The notes under the pieces: generated by a model
The model's database searches: none
Told to the model about the DNA's origin: nothing
The model's input: the letters and a program-made list of their open reading frames with translations, nothing else
Assembly (NCBI RefSeq): GCF_003144115.1
Contig: NW_020312010.1
Coordinates: 442,428 to 506,427 of the forward strand
DNA length: 64,000 bases
Origin: Tilletiopsis washingtonensis
Taxonomy: Eukaryota > Basidiomycota > Exobasidiomycetes > Entylomatales
Reading direction: 5' to 3'
Shown: piece after piece, positions 19,537-31,300 of the stretch
How positions within the stretch are numbered: the first letter of the stretch is position 1
How the letters are laid out: each line of letters opens with the position of its first letter
Position numbers and translations under genes: made by a program

Positions 19537-21661
19537 TCAGCGCTGCGGACGATCAAGAGCGGCTTGCAGACCCTTGACGTCCTGCACGGACTCCACGCGC
19601 AGGCCACCGTCGCGAGTTGAGCTGCTCGGCAATCGCGGCAGGTCAGGGTGCTGCTGTGCGGGTGCTGCGGCGCTGTCGAGCTGCTCGGCGCTCGAAGCCA
19701 CGCCGGCTGAGCCGCCCGCTGTGCTCAGCAGCGGACCGATGGACAGCTCTGTCCAGTCGGCCCAGACTGCCTCGACGGCCACGCGAGCGGGCGCCGGCTG
19801 CGAGTCGGGCACCGATGCCGGACGCAGGTAGAGGAGGTAGAGCGCATCAAAGCCACCGGCTGCAAGGCGTTAGTCGTCAGCCCGAGATCTGTACGTGGCG
19901 CAATCCGCATGCGAGAAAGGCTCACCTCCAGGCACGCCTCCGCCAAGCACTCCCGGAGCGCCGTCGACGCTGGCGCGGATCACTCGGCCCATCTCGTCTG
20001 GCTCGACGGGCGCGCCGGCGCGCTGGCCGAGCTCGCGCATGCCGGCGCGGATAGAGCGCAGAGCGTTGCGCACCTCGATGAGTAGCACGAGGGTGGTGCT
20101 TGGCGACGAGCCGCGCTGCATGGAATCCCACTGCAATAGCTTGTGTCAGAGACGAAGCGCGGCAGGCAGCTCAGAGCAGACGCACCTCGGTGACTTTATG
20201 CTTGGCAGCATTCTCCACAGCCTCATCGTACGCCTGTGGATCTTGCGCATGGGCCAATCGCAACGCAAGCAGGGCGTCTGCCAGCGAGCTGTTAGACGCA
20301 GCAATGACGGCGTACAGCTGTGCGGCTAGTCAAGCGAGCAGAGTCAGATGGGGCAGAGATTGCCGCAGGGCACGATGCACTCACCCCACTCGGGCTTGGC
20401 CTTGCGCCACGCCATGACCTTGCCGACAAGACTTGGTGTGTTGCTGCCCGTGTCGACGTCGGCCAGCACCATCTCGAGCCGCGGCGGCAGCTCGAGCGGC
20501 GCCGGGCGCGCAACGCCTAGGCCTCCGTCACTGCTGCCCTGCGGATCGGCGCTGTGCAAGCCCTCGACGGCCGTCGGGTTCGTGCTGCCTTCTGCGCCCG
20601 CCTCGGAGCTCAGCGGACTCGGATGCCACAGCGCGTTGGAGGGCGAGAGATGTGGCAGCAGCGCTGGTGGTGCGCTCGAGGACTGTCACTTGCATCAGCG
20701 CATGCCGCATTGCACTCTCGCGAATCACTCACAGTCTCGCCACCCTCAACGCCCACCTTCTCTCCCGCATCAAGCAGCGGCTGCAGCGCCAGCGGGTCAA
20801 AGCGTCGATACAGGTGACTTCCCCACACCGCCGAGCTGACATCAAAGCCGCTGCCGACTTTGCCCTGTGCAGCACAGTGCGCCAGCTGCGCCGTGTTGTG
20901 CACCAGCGCCAGGTCGGCCTGCGATAGTTGCCGCTCGCTGCTGCTGCTGCTACTGCCGCCGACTGCGCCGAGGTGAAGCAGGAGCGCACCGACGAGAGAG
21001 GTAGTCATGGCTGCACTGCTGCCGAGCCCCGTCTTGTGCACGTCGCGAATGGCACACTCTTGCGCGTGGAACGTCGGCAAGGCCGCCAGCTGGTCGCGTG
21101 ATGGTGCCTTGGCCTGTGTAACAGCGTCAGCATAGCAGCTGCAGCGTCGCAGTCCACACGACTGACCCCTTGCCGCTGCGAGTAGAAGTCATTGTCGGCC
21201 AGCACGGCAATGTCGAGCCCATGCGGCGCCAGCACAGAAGCGACGTGCTCCGAGCCGCGCACCTCGACGGCCAGACGCAGAGCATAGAGCACCGCGAGCG
21301 AGATGAACGGGTTCGGGCCGGCGTTGGCGGCCGCGTGCGTCTCGCTGCCAGGCTGAGAGTCAGTGATGCTCAAGTGCTGTTTCAGCGCTTCGGCAGCACA
21401 CCTTGTCTGCTGCAGCGAGCACGTGTCTTGCTTCACAGCGACCACATAGTCCCATCGAGCGCCGATGAACTGCGGCGAGCGCACACGAACGAGCTGTCTC
21501 CCTTCTTGCGCATCTTGGGCGGGCGTGACGTGCGTGTAGAAGCGCGAGTCGGTCGCGATCACCAGGCCAGGGTACGCAGGGTCTAGCACCAAGTAGCCGC
21601 CTGCTACGAGGACCTTGCCGGGCGCCGAGACGAGCGTTGTGCCTGCTGCGGAAGAGGCCAT
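19537..21661 (-). CDS. ERG8: phosphomevalonate kinase
   Basis: Phosphomevalonate kinase (GHMP kinase family) makes mevalonate 5-diphosphate for sterol and isoprenoid synthesis in the cytosol. The first exon (21661-21167) opens with MASSAAGTTLVSAPGKVLVAGGYLVLDP, the GHMP N-terminal strand. The second (21113-20733) carries the ATP-binding loop HKTGLGSSAAMTTSLVG and GKVGSGFDVSSAVWGSH. The third (20682-20385) includes LEMVLADVDTGSNTPSLVGKV. Later exons give WDSMQRGSSPSTT and the C-terminal GHMP motif GVPGG...AGGFDALYLLYL, split by an intron. The tail beyond the fold is low in complexity. Every motif expected from yeast Erg8 is present in order, so the call is secure. The minor uncertainty is the stretch QQTRCAAEALKQHLSITDSQ, which I read as exon because splicing it would shift frame. 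Confidence 0.92.
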
Positions 21662-23666
21662 GGCTTCAGCGGGCGTTGTGTTGGGAAGAAACGGGAAAGG
21701 ACGCCCGTGCGCGAAACGCGGTCAGAGGCCAGCGCGCGCCAGCAGAGCGCCGCACATAGCCACGTGGCACGGACGCGTGGGAACAGGTGCAGCGCCGAGT
21801 CAAGCAGCAGCCGGATCCAGAGAGCGGCCGCTCACCACCAGCACCAGAGCCTGTCGCTTGAAGACAGCGACGACGACGACCAGCAGCATGCTCACTCGCG
21901 CAGCATCGCCATGTCAGCCCCCCTCTCGGCCTCTTGTCGGGCATCTCGTGTGGGGTGAGGTCCAGGCCTCTTTCTGCGCGCTGGCGCGCTCAGCACCCAA
22001 CGTCTCCTCAGGGGCGCGTCCGCTCGCTAAGACGCCCTTGCAGCGGGGCAGGCGAGCCCAACACCGGCCGGCCGCGCTGCCTCTTCTCGCCTTTCGTTCG
22101 CGCTGAACGCTGCGCTGATGGCCGGCCGCGGTGCGATGGTGCCCTCCTTTCCTTCTCCCCTCTCTCGCCCTTGTCCTCGTCCGAGGAGCAACGATGACCT
22201 CGTCGGCGTCCGGCGATCCGCGGAGCGTGCAGAGGAGAGCAACCTTGAGAGCGGCGGGCGCCTAAGTTCTGACTCAGGGTCAGCACTTTGCGCAGTTGGC
22301 CGCACAAAGGGGCCCTCGATGGGCAGCCAGCGCAGCAAAAGCAGGAGCAGAAGCAGAAGCAGCGCAGCTGACCGCTCTCGAGCTTCGACGGCGAGCATCC
22401 GCAGCCGGCACGGTCGAGAGAGCGCCTTGCTGTGCTGTTGCCAGCGTCGCAGCTGCGCAGTTCACAGCCGCTCAGACGCGTAGCCGCGCGGCGTGCCTGC
22501 CACGCCGCTCGCCGGCGACGACAGCGCTCAAGGCGCCTTGTCCTCAGGATGGCTATAAGCGGGCACTGCCAGCGAGCTGCCCCAAACCGGGGTGCGGCAG
22601 CCGCAGCCGCAGCACAAAGTGTGCCCCACTTGGGCGCTGCGCGATGGCCGAGAAGAGGAGGTGCTCGATGCTGCGCTGCTGCCGCTCTGCAGCGCGCCAG
22701 CCGGTGGCGCGGTCGGGTGAACAGCCACGCGGCAGCTGCACCTGCACCTGAGCGGTGTGTTCCTGGCGCGCAGCGTCGCGCGTGATGGCGGGCAGGCGGG
22801 CGAAGCGAGCCGCCGCGGCCGCACGCGGCGGGCGGCGGGCCAGCCCCTCTTGCCTCTGCTGTGCTGCCCCACCGGCTGGCTGCAGCGCTGGCGTGCTGCG
22901 CCGCCTCCGTGCTGCACGCGTGTTCTGCGCCACGCCGCAGGGCAGGCGGCCTGCGTCTGCGCGCTGCGAGATGGCTCGCGGCTCTCTCTGCTGCGCTGCC
23001 ACGCGCGGCCACGCTCGCTCGCTCGCTGTTGTTGGGCCAGCCTTGTCGTCGCGCTTGCCTTCGCTCCACCACCTTCCCTGACCTCGCTGGGTCGACCATT
23101 CTCCTGTCCCTCTCTCCCGTCTCGTCTCTCTCTCTCGCCGCTCCCGTCTCCGCTCCGCTTGCCTCGTCCCCATCTCCCTCCGTCTCACCTTTCGCTTCTC
23201 TGCCCCGTCGACCACCGCCGCGTCCCAGCCCACCTCGCACACCTCGCGCACGCGCGCCAGCCAGGGCCTCCCTGCAGCACTCAGCCTGCCCTCTTCGCTC
23301 TCTCTTCGGCCCTCTCGGCCCTCGCGCCGTACCCCTCTCGCTCTCACCGGTGCTGTGCACCGCAACAACAGCAATCTCGACTGCGTCGCCAGTCCCCTTC
23401 ATCCTCCCCCCATACCACACTCGCACCCAGCCACCCTCTCGCGTTCGAGCATCTCGCTCCGCCCCTCTCACAGCTCGTCTAATCCCGGCATCGACTCTGC
23501 TGCTGCATCCGCTTCACGCGCGCGCGCAAATCCCCGCCTCCTCACAGCAACCACCCGCAGCATATCGCACACCCAGTACCCGCGCCACGTCGTCTGACCT
23601 TTGAAAGGTCATCTTCGTCGCCCATCCATCACCGTCACTCTCACCTCTCTCACAAGCACCACTACG
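21662..23666. promoter_or_regulatory. 2-kb divergent intergenic region, ERG8 / glutamine-rich gene
   Basis: The left half is GC-rich and carries a short irregular (A)GCAGAA-like run near 22330-22365. The right part (about 23040-23660) is strongly pyrimidine-rich on the plus strand, with long CTCTC and CCTC runs, and is probably a long 5' leader of the glutamine-rich gene. Open frames here have no recognisable features. Confidence 0.4.
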
Positions 23667-25286
23667 ATGGTCTCTCGCGCCAACCTTCTCGCCGGCCTGC
23701 GCACCGGCGGCCCCCGCTCCAGCTCGCCCGGCGTCGACTCGGGCAGCTTCCCTTCCTCGGGCTACCAGACGCCCGCGTCGCCGACCATGCACGGCGGCAA
23801 GCCGGCGTCGCCCAACGCGCTCAAGGCCAACGCCGCCGTCTTCACGCCGACGTCGCGCTTCGGCACGCCGCCCATGGGCGGCGGTGAGCTGCAGCAGGCG
23901 CAGCAGCAGTCGCCCTCGCCGCACCAGCGCTTCTCGCCGACGCGCGAGCAGCAGATGCAGCAGGAGCAGCAGGCGGCCCTCGAGGCGCAGCTCTCGGCCA
24001 TGCGCATCCAGCAGCTCGTCGCCTCGCAGAACCAAGGCCTCGCCGCCATGTACGGCGCCACGCAGGGCCAGCCGCAGCAGCAGCAACAGCTGCACTACGA
24101 GCAGCTCCTGCGCCAGCAGCAGCAGCAGACCGACGCTCGCCGCACTCAGCAGCAGGTGAGTCGTTCTCATCCACACCATCACAGCCGTCGCTCACCATCC
24201 GTGCCGCAGCTCGAGGCCATCCGTGCTCAGAGCATCGCCGCGCAGCAGCTGCAGCAGCAGACGCAGGTGGCGACGCAGCAGCGCATGCTCCTCGCGCAGA
24301 TCCAGGCCGAGTACGAGCGGCAGGCTCAGGTCGCCGCCCGCACCGAGCAATACGGCGCCCAGACCAACAGCGCCGCCGAGCAGCGCCAGGCGGCGCAGGC
24401 CAGCATCCAGGCCTCGCTGCGCCAGCGCCAGAGCCAGCAGCAGCAGCAGGCGGCCTACGCGCAGCTCGTCGAGCAGCAGCAGGCCCAGCAGGCCCACGAC
24501 GAGCAGGCGCAGCTCATGCAGCGCCTGCAGTACATCCAGATGCAGGTCGCTCAGCAGCAGCAGCTGCAGCAGCAGGCCGTCGCCATGGCGGCCATGCAGC
24601 AGCAGCAACAGCAGCACATGTACTCGCTCGAGCAGCAGCTTGGTCGCGTCGGCACGCCGCCCAACGCCAAGGCGCAGCAGCAGCGCGAGCGCACCGTCAG
24701 CCACGCCGACACGGCCGCCTCGTGGCGCACCCGTGCGCCCGCGGCTAGCACTGGCAGTGCAACCTCGACGCCGTCGATCATCGTCGACGACTCCGCGTCC
24801 GAGAAGAGCTTCGCCTCGGAGTCCGGCACGCCCGACACGAGCGAGGAGAACGTGCAGATCGGCGCGGATCGCTTCAACTCGGTGTCGGCGCGCAAGACGG
24901 CTGCCGCCAACGCCGCCGCTGTCATGACGGCGCGCTACGGTGCCGTTTCGGACGGTACGGCGTCTAAGCCTTCTGCGGCGCCCATCGCTGCTCCGGCGTC
25001 GCGCATCACGGCGCTCGCTCAGCCTCCTCGTGGCCGCAGCGCCACCGAGGGCAAGATTACCGCTCCCACGACCAACGGCACCGTGGCGCCCGGCGTCGGC
25101 CTCGGCCTACCCAACCAGCCGATGCGCCAGCCCAAGGGCCCGCCGACCGAGTTCCGCGACGTCAACTTCGCCAGCCGCATCTCGGCACGCACGCGCAAGG
25201 AGGCCATGAGCCGTCTCTGCGCCAGCCCGCGTGCCAGCACGTTCAGCGCTGCCCGCAGCTTCACGATGCCCGTGCAGGCTGCCTGA
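23667..25286 (+). CDS. glutamine-rich hypothetical protein
   Basis: The frame encodes 539 residues if continuous, or 521 if 24156-24209 is an intron. After MVSRANLLAGLRTGG the first 100 residues are rich in S, P and G. Residues about 75-355 are dominated by Gln with interspersed Ala, Leu and Met in helix-compatible patterns, typical of glutamine-rich coiled coils in fungal transcription or RNA-granule proteins. A Ser/Glu-rich acidic stretch (SIIVDDSASEKSFASESGTP) follows. The C-terminal 40 residues (FRDVNFASRISARTRKEAMS, then RLCASPRASTFSAARSF) look the most conserved, with closely spaced basic residues. I do not recognise the family and assign no function. It has a very long C/T-rich leader and lies head-to-head with ERG8. 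Confidence 0.65.
   Translation: MVSRANLLAGLRTGGPRSSSPGVDSGSFPSSGYQTPASPTMHGGKPASPNALKANAAVFTPTSRFGTPPMGGGELQQAQQQSPSPHQRFSPTREQQMQQEQQAALEAQLSAMRIQQLVASQNQGLAAMYGATQGQPQQQQQLHYEQLLRQQQQQTDARRTQQQVSRSHPHHHSRRSPSVPQLEAIRAQSIAAQQLQQQTQVATQQRMLLAQIQAEYERQAQVAARTEQYGAQTNSAAEQRQAAQASIQASLRQRQSQQQQQAAYAQLVEQQQAQQAHDEQAQLMQRLQYIQMQVAQQQQLQQQAVAMAAMQQQQQQHMYSLEQQLGRVGTPPNAKAQQQRERTVSHADTAASWRTRAPAASTGSATSTPSIIVDDSASEKSFASESGTPDTSEENVQIGADRFNSVSARKTAAANAAAVMTARYGAVSDGTASKPSAAPIAAPASRITALAQPPRGRSATEGKITAPTTNGTVAPGVGLGLPNQPMRQPKGPPTEFRDVNFASRISARTRKEAMSRLCASPRASTFSAARSFTMPVQAA
24156..24209 (+). other. candidate 54-nt in-frame intron
   Basis: GTGAGT...GCTCAC...GCAG fits local intron signals. It is a multiple of three and stop-free, and it interrupts the Gln-rich region with an unusual HPHHHSRRSP stretch. 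Retention would add 18 residues without changing frame. Confidence 0.55.
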
Positions 25287-25854
25287 AGCACAGGCTCTGC
25301 ATCTCAAGCTGTGACCTCGCCTCTGTCCGACTCTCTCGACCGTGTATCCCCTCGACCCGCTCTCGATACAGCCCCTCGACGTCCGCACGTGTAGCTGCCA
25401 CACTCAGCCACGGCGGACCGTCCTCTCACACCGACACGCTCACTGCGTAGTAGTCTCCCCTCGCCGTCCGCTCACAGACCAACACACCAAACCCTCTCTC
25501 TCTTGTCTTTTGTGTTCTTTCGCCCGCGCGCAACCTACCACTGTCGCCGCTTGCCGCCTCCGAGTGCGGCGAGGGCAATTCCAGATTCTGTCTTTTTCGT
25601 CCGCTTGTGCCGTGTGCGTGCATGTGTGTGGGCGATGCGGCTTTGGAGCGGGTGAGGGAGCGAGTCAGAGCGGAGAAATCGGCCCGAAAAAGTTGGCCGC
25701 CGGCCGCGCTGGCCGGAGCGAGCGGGTCCAACGCGCGCGTCGGAGGTGGAGCACGCTAACTGTAAGCCGCCCTGTCCCGCTGCGTCGGATTATCTCATCG
25801 GGCTCCTGCTCTCTTGACCACCACCACCACCACCTCCTCATCCCTCTCGCCCAC
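25287..25854. promoter_or_regulatory. tandem spacer: 3' UTR and transporter promoter
   Basis: 568 bp between two genes on the plus strand. The end just before 25855 is a CCACCACCACCACC/CTCTC pyrimidine-rich leader. No separate gene was recognised. Confidence 0.4.
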
Positions 25855-28273
25855 ATGTCGACGGCGCCACACGAGGCGCCCTCGCCGTCGCTCGAGCTCG
25901 AGCGCATCGCCTCGTCGGGCGCGCTCGGCGAGCGCGGCTATCTGGACCCTAGTGCGCGCCTCTCGCTCGTTGCCAGCGTCTCTCCTCCCGGTGCCGCAGC
26001 AGCCGGCGCACACGGGAGCAGCAGCAGCGGCAGTGGACCGCACGCAGAGACGTCGGCGGCGTCGTCGCAGACTAGTCAGAGACGCACTGGACCGCGGCAG
26101 GAGGAGAAGAAGGGACCCGCTAGCATGTCCGCAGCTGCATCGCCCGAAGACGACGTCTCGAAGCCGCCGGCTGCTGCGGAGAGGGGGAATAGCCAGCCGC
26201 CGAAGCGAAGCCGAGGCGTGAGGGAGCGTATCTTGAGTGAGTGATCCCGCTGCCACGCCTATGACTCAGAAAACTGATGAGCCGGACATCAGACTTCACG
26301 CCCTCCTGGTTCAGCGTCAGCATGGGCACGGGCGGCGTGCACATCCTGCTGCTGCTGCTCGGCGACGTCTGGGCGCCGTACTCGAGCGACTACACCACGA
26401 GTCCGCATGCCTCGAACACTGCTGCCCTCACGCTGCCGACGAGGATACTGCGATGGTTCGCACTGCCGGTGCTGCTTGTCAACATCTGCATCTTCACTAC
26501 GTAAGCCTGGACGAAAGGGCACTGGCTGGGAGCACGGCTGACGCTCAACTCGTTCCAGCTTCATTGCTGCATTCACCTCGCGCTACATCATGTTTCCAGC
26601 GGTGGGTCTGGCAGATCGTTGGTCATATCGCCGATCGCCGCTGACTCCGTGCATCTTGCAGGTGCTGCCTCTCACGCTCAAGCAGTGAGTGGTCACGCCG
26701 CTGTCGACTCACGCGCCTCGCTCACCCTCTGCCAGCCCACAAAAGTCGGTCTTCATCGGCACGCTGCCCATGGCACTCCTCACCATTGTCTCTACGGTCT
26801 CCCAAATCGGCACTCGTGCTTTCGACCTCGGACTCTGGCCTACCCTGCTGGCCGTGTCACTCTGGTTCCTCGCCGTCGTGCTGTCGCTCGCATGCGCAGT
26901 CGTCATCCCCTACATGATGATGATCCATCAGCGCCACTTGCTCGAGGGAACGACTGCAAGTTTGCTTCTGCCAGTCGTGCCGCCCATCACGGCAGCGGCT
27001 ACTGGCGCAGGCCTCGTCGAGATTCTCACTAGGTCGCACCCGTCCCTTGCCTTTACGGTCCTGACGATTAGCTACATCGTGCGTTGCCAGGAGGACGTGG
27101 GTCGGGGTAGCCTGCTGATACACCCCTCTTACGTAGTGCAACGGTGTCGGCCTGATGCTCGCTCTGATGGTGAGCAGCTTTCAGACTTCGCTTCGCGCGG
27201 AGCACTGACGAGCGGCTGCGACAGATTCTGGTGCTCTACTTTCAGCGCCTGCTGCTCTTCCAGTGAGACCGTCTCGCTGTGCTCTACGTGTGCGCGTGGC
27301 TGACTCGCTGCCGCTCACTAGCCAGCCGGCGCGCGAGGTTATCATCTCGGTGTTTCTGCCGCTCGGTGCGTCCAGCGCGCTTGGCAAGCCTGCCAGCGGC
27401 TCACACTGCCTCTACAGGTCCGTGCGGACAAGGTGCCGAGGCACTGCTGCATCTGGGCCAGGCCAGCCTCTATCTCTTCCCCACGATCTCCACACTGCCG
27501 GGTTCGGGCGTGCCGCAGCTGTCTTTCCCGTGGGTGCAGCGCTGCAGCGTCAGAACGGTCAATACTGACTGCTCGCCGCAGTGTTGGTCAGGCGCTGTAC
27601 GGCGCTGGCCTCATCGGAGCTCTGCACCTCGTCGGCCTTGGCTGCTGGTTGTGCGTTGCACTCTGGCACGGTGCGACACATGCGCTCATCTTCACCTCCG
27701 TGCAGCATGTTCCTGGCGGTGGCCATCGTCATTCGCGAGCAGAGCCAGGGCAAGCTGCCCTTCTCGCTCGGCTGGTGGGCTGCAACCTTCGTGAGTGCCG
27801 CTCGGGCATCAGCCAGACGACGCGCGGCTGACGTCGAGCGACACACAGCCTCTCGCCAGTCTGCTGATCGGCATCGGGCGCTGCGCAATGGTCCTGTGAG
27901 CGGCGAGCGCTCCGAGCCTGACAAGCCTAGGTTACTGACTCCACACCTCCTTGCAGCGACTCGCTCACGCTGCGCATCATCTTCACGATCCTCTGCGGCG
28001 CTTACGGCGTCATTTACTTCTCCGTTGCGTGAGTGGCGTCGGAAGTGATGTCCACGCCGCCTCGCTGAGCCTCGCTTCTGCACAGCATCCCGACCGCTCG
28101 CGGCTTCATCACTGGCCACTTGCTCGTGGCGCCGTGTCTGGCCGACCTGCCTCTCGATCCGCTGCGGGTACGTCGAGCAGCGGCCCTTCTGTGCTCGCCG
28201 TTGCTCACCCTTCGCACGCCGTCGACAGAAGTACCGCGATCCGCGCGAGGACTACGACGAGGCCAAGGCATAG
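25855..28273 (+). CDS. TehA/Mae1/Ssu1-type anion (sulphite or dicarboxylate) transporter
   Basis: This multi-pass membrane protein belongs to the TehA/SLAC1/Mae1/Ssu1 family, which exports sulphite or carries C4-dicarboxylates across the plasma membrane. About 125 residues of hydrophilic N-terminus precede the core. The core begins across the first intron at NFTPSWFSVSMGTGGVHILL, the family signature. Transmembrane segments follow: WFALPVLLVNICIFTTFIAA, SVFIGTLPMALLTIVSTVSQ, LLAVSLWFLAVVLSLACAVV and others. The conserved QPAREVIISVFLPLGPCGQG and SLGWWAATFPLASLL come later. The end is hydrophilic (KYRDPREDYDEAKA, TAG at 28271). At least ten short introns split the core, including a 23-nt exon at 26662-26684. 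Whether the substrate is sulphite, malate or another anion cannot be read from the sequence. It converges with HBS1 at only 81 bp. Confidence 0.85.
26662..26684 (+). other. 23-nt micro-exon of the anion transporter gene
   Basis: It lies between CATCTTGCAG and GTGAGT and encodes VLPLTLK plus the first two bases of H. It joins RYIMFPA to HPQKSVFIG in frame. Confidence 0.72.
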
Positions 28274-28354
28274 TGCGCAGCACTCGGACGTGGCGGAAGG
28301 GGCAACATGTTACCGGCGGCTTTGCATTGAACGGCATTTCTATTCGCTTTGCCC

Positions 28355-31300
28355 TCAGTTGCATTCGAGCACGACGCCCGCGGCCACGCTCTCGCCTCGC
28401 ATTCTGAGGGGTAGTGGGGTCAGCTGAGGGCTGGCGACTGCCTGCTTCGCGCTCTGCTCACCTCAAGATCACGCGGCCCATGTCCTTGTTCACTGATGCC
28501 GGCTCGATCGGGCCAGGCGCCTGCAGCGTGATGCGCACTGTAGCCGTGACGCCACGGCTAAGCACGCGCGGCTTGCGCTTCAGCACCTCGCCAGTCTTGG
28601 GGTCGATCGTCGAGACGAGCTCTGTGAGCACGGCTGAGAGATTCGACGAGTGGTGGAAGAGCTCGATCGGCGTGCCGACCATGAGCGGCAGCGAAGGCTC
28701 GAAGACGAGCACGCGTACGAGCAGGCTTGTCGCGAGCTGCACGGGCGCGCTTGGCGGGCACAGCACCGAGCCGATGCTGAGTAGGCGAGGTTAGCCAAAG
28801 AGAGCTGCACCTGTGCGTGGGCCACTCACTTGACGATGTTCATCTCGATGCCCGACAGGTAGGCCGTGATGGCCGAGCCTGCGACGGCCCACGGCACCGT
28901 CTCGCCGTCCTGCTCCAGTGCTGCGGACGATGTGCTCGTCAGCTTCGCGGATACACCACGCCAAGCAGCAGTACTTACCGCGAATCACAGCAGACTCATC
29001 GCCAGGCACGATGCGCACGCGATCACCGACAGACAGTAGGCCGCCGACGACGCGGCCCGAGGCGCCGACGCCCGCTGAGATGGCCGTCTGGCCGCGGAAG
29101 ACATTCGTCACTGGCATACGCAGTGGTGCGTCGATCTGGCGGCTCGGCGGTGCCAGCTCATCTGCAAAGCGAGCCTGTCAGCTTGGCATCGAAGCCCGAC
29201 GAACACTGCGACTCACCGAGCACGGCAACCAGGGACGGACCAGTGTACCACGAGGCCAGTGGGCCGTCTGCTGTCCGCTCGACCAGGTTCTCGCCGACCG
29301 CAGCGCCGACAGGCACGTAGGTGACCTTGGTTGCGTCGAAGCCGCTCTGCGCCAGGAAGGGCTTGACGGCATCGACGATGAACTTGAAGCGCTCTTCATC
29401 ATAGTCGACCTGAAGCCGGCGTCAGCATTGCTGAAGCTTGCTGCAGGCATGCTCCTACGCACCGCATCCATCTTGTTCACCGCGACAACAAGCTGCTGCA
29501 CGCCCAGGCTGCGCACCAGAATGGCATGCTCGCGCGTCTGGCCGCGCTCGCCGAAGCCCGACTCGAAGCCTCCCTTTGACGCATCGACGACGAGCACGGC
29601 TGCGTCGGCCTGTGCGGCGCCCGAGATCATGTTGGGAATGAAGTCGCGGTGACCGGGCGCGTCGAGGAGCGTGAAGCGCCGGTTCGGCGTCAAGAATGTG
29701 TCTTGCGCAACGTCGATCGTCACGCCGCTGGAGCGACATGTGTGAGCCAGGTCGAGGGGCTCAGGCACGGGGCGTCTCACCGTTCCCGCTCCTCTTCGCT
29801 CGAGTCGAGCGCCCACGCATAGGCGAAGCTGCCCTTGCCGATCTTCGCGCTCGCGCGCTCGTTGCTCGTGTGCTCCTTGTCGGAGAGCGTGCCCAGCTCA
29901 TGCAGCAAGCGGCCCATGAGCGTGGACTTGCCGGCATCGACGTGGCCTGCGCAGCATTAGCATGTGCTCACTCGGGCTAGGCCTTGCAGCCGCACTCACC
30001 CACGACGACAAGGCTGATGCCGCGCCGCCCGCTCTCTTCCCGCTTGCGCCACTCCTCGATCACGCGCTCGTGCGAGACCGTCATGGGTGTGCCAGGTGTG
30101 CTGCCTCCCTTGGCGCTGCCAGCATCGCTGCCTGCCACGCTTGGTGGGCCCGACAGACTCATGCTGCCCACATCGCTGCCGAGTCGCTGCATGCTCGCAG
30201 CGTCCGCCGCGCCGCCGGCCGCTGCTTTCCGCAGGTCGAGCGCGGCTCCGCCAGACGATGCAGCACCCCCAGCGGCGCGTGTCTTGCTCGTACCTCGCGC
30301 CGGTGTGCTGGCCCCTGACGCGGGCTTCGAGGCGCTGGAGGAGCGAGCTGCAGCCGCTTGCGCCTGTTTCTCTGAGTACGCGGCGGTCGAAGTCAGCTTT
30401 GCTCGCTACGAGACCCAGCAGGCGGGAGCACACGCGCAAGCATGGATGACGCATCGTTTCACCGCGCCAAGCTCGTTCCCTCGCGCGCCTTCAGCACCAC
30501 ATCGTCCGGGCTCGGCGCCGCAAACACATCCTTCAGCGTCTCTGCCGCTGATCCCGCAACCGGAGCGAATGGCGAGCGGCCAGGTGCTACCTTCCCTTCG
30601 CCGCCGAACATGCTCCGCGACAGGACACTGGCGAAGCGCGAATGCAACTCATCGTCTGGCGCCTGCTTGGCTGGCTGAGCGCGGCTCGTGGGGAACAGAG
30701 CGCGTGACTCGAGCCCTCCCGGCAGGATTTCCAGGCCCTCCTCGGGCGTCGGCGGCCGCACTGGCGCCTCTGATGGCCCTGCCGCGGCAGCACTCCGGCT
30801 CTGCGCAGCTTGCCGAGCCGCCAGGTTGTCCTGTGCGCGCTGCTGCAGCTTCGAGAGTGGCTTGCTCGCGGCGGCTGGTGCAGGAGGCGTAGAAGCTCCT
30901 GCGCTCGGTGCAGCAGACGCAGCCGGCCGGGCACGAGCAGCAGCCAGCGCAGCAAGCTTGCTTGGCCGTGAAGCAGTGTCTGCCGCAGCGGAGCTGCTTG
31001 CAGCCGCAGAGCTAGCAGACGCTCCCTGCGGTAGCGAGCTGCTCGCCTCTGCCTCTGCCGGACGCTTGTTCGCTCGCCGCGCGGCAGCGAGCTGGGCCAG
31101 CTTGCCGCCAGCAGCGGGCGGCGGCGGCGAGGATGCGGTAGCCAGAGTCGTCGTGACTGCGCCGTCCTTGCCCACTCGGCTGCCTGCACCTCGACCAGCT
31201 CCCGGCAGCCCGTCTGGAGCAAGCCCTGCCAGGTTGCGCTTTGCCAGGCCAGCCCGGCCACGCATGCCGAGCCCACTGACGCCGCGCGCCCGCTGCGCGC

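Noticed and set aside
22008-23604. Open frames of 240-490 codons on both strands upstream of the glutamine-rich gene
   Set aside because: The minus-strand translation is Arg/Gly/Ala-rich and the plus-strand one is Ser/Pro/Leu-rich, mirror images of the C/T-rich leader.
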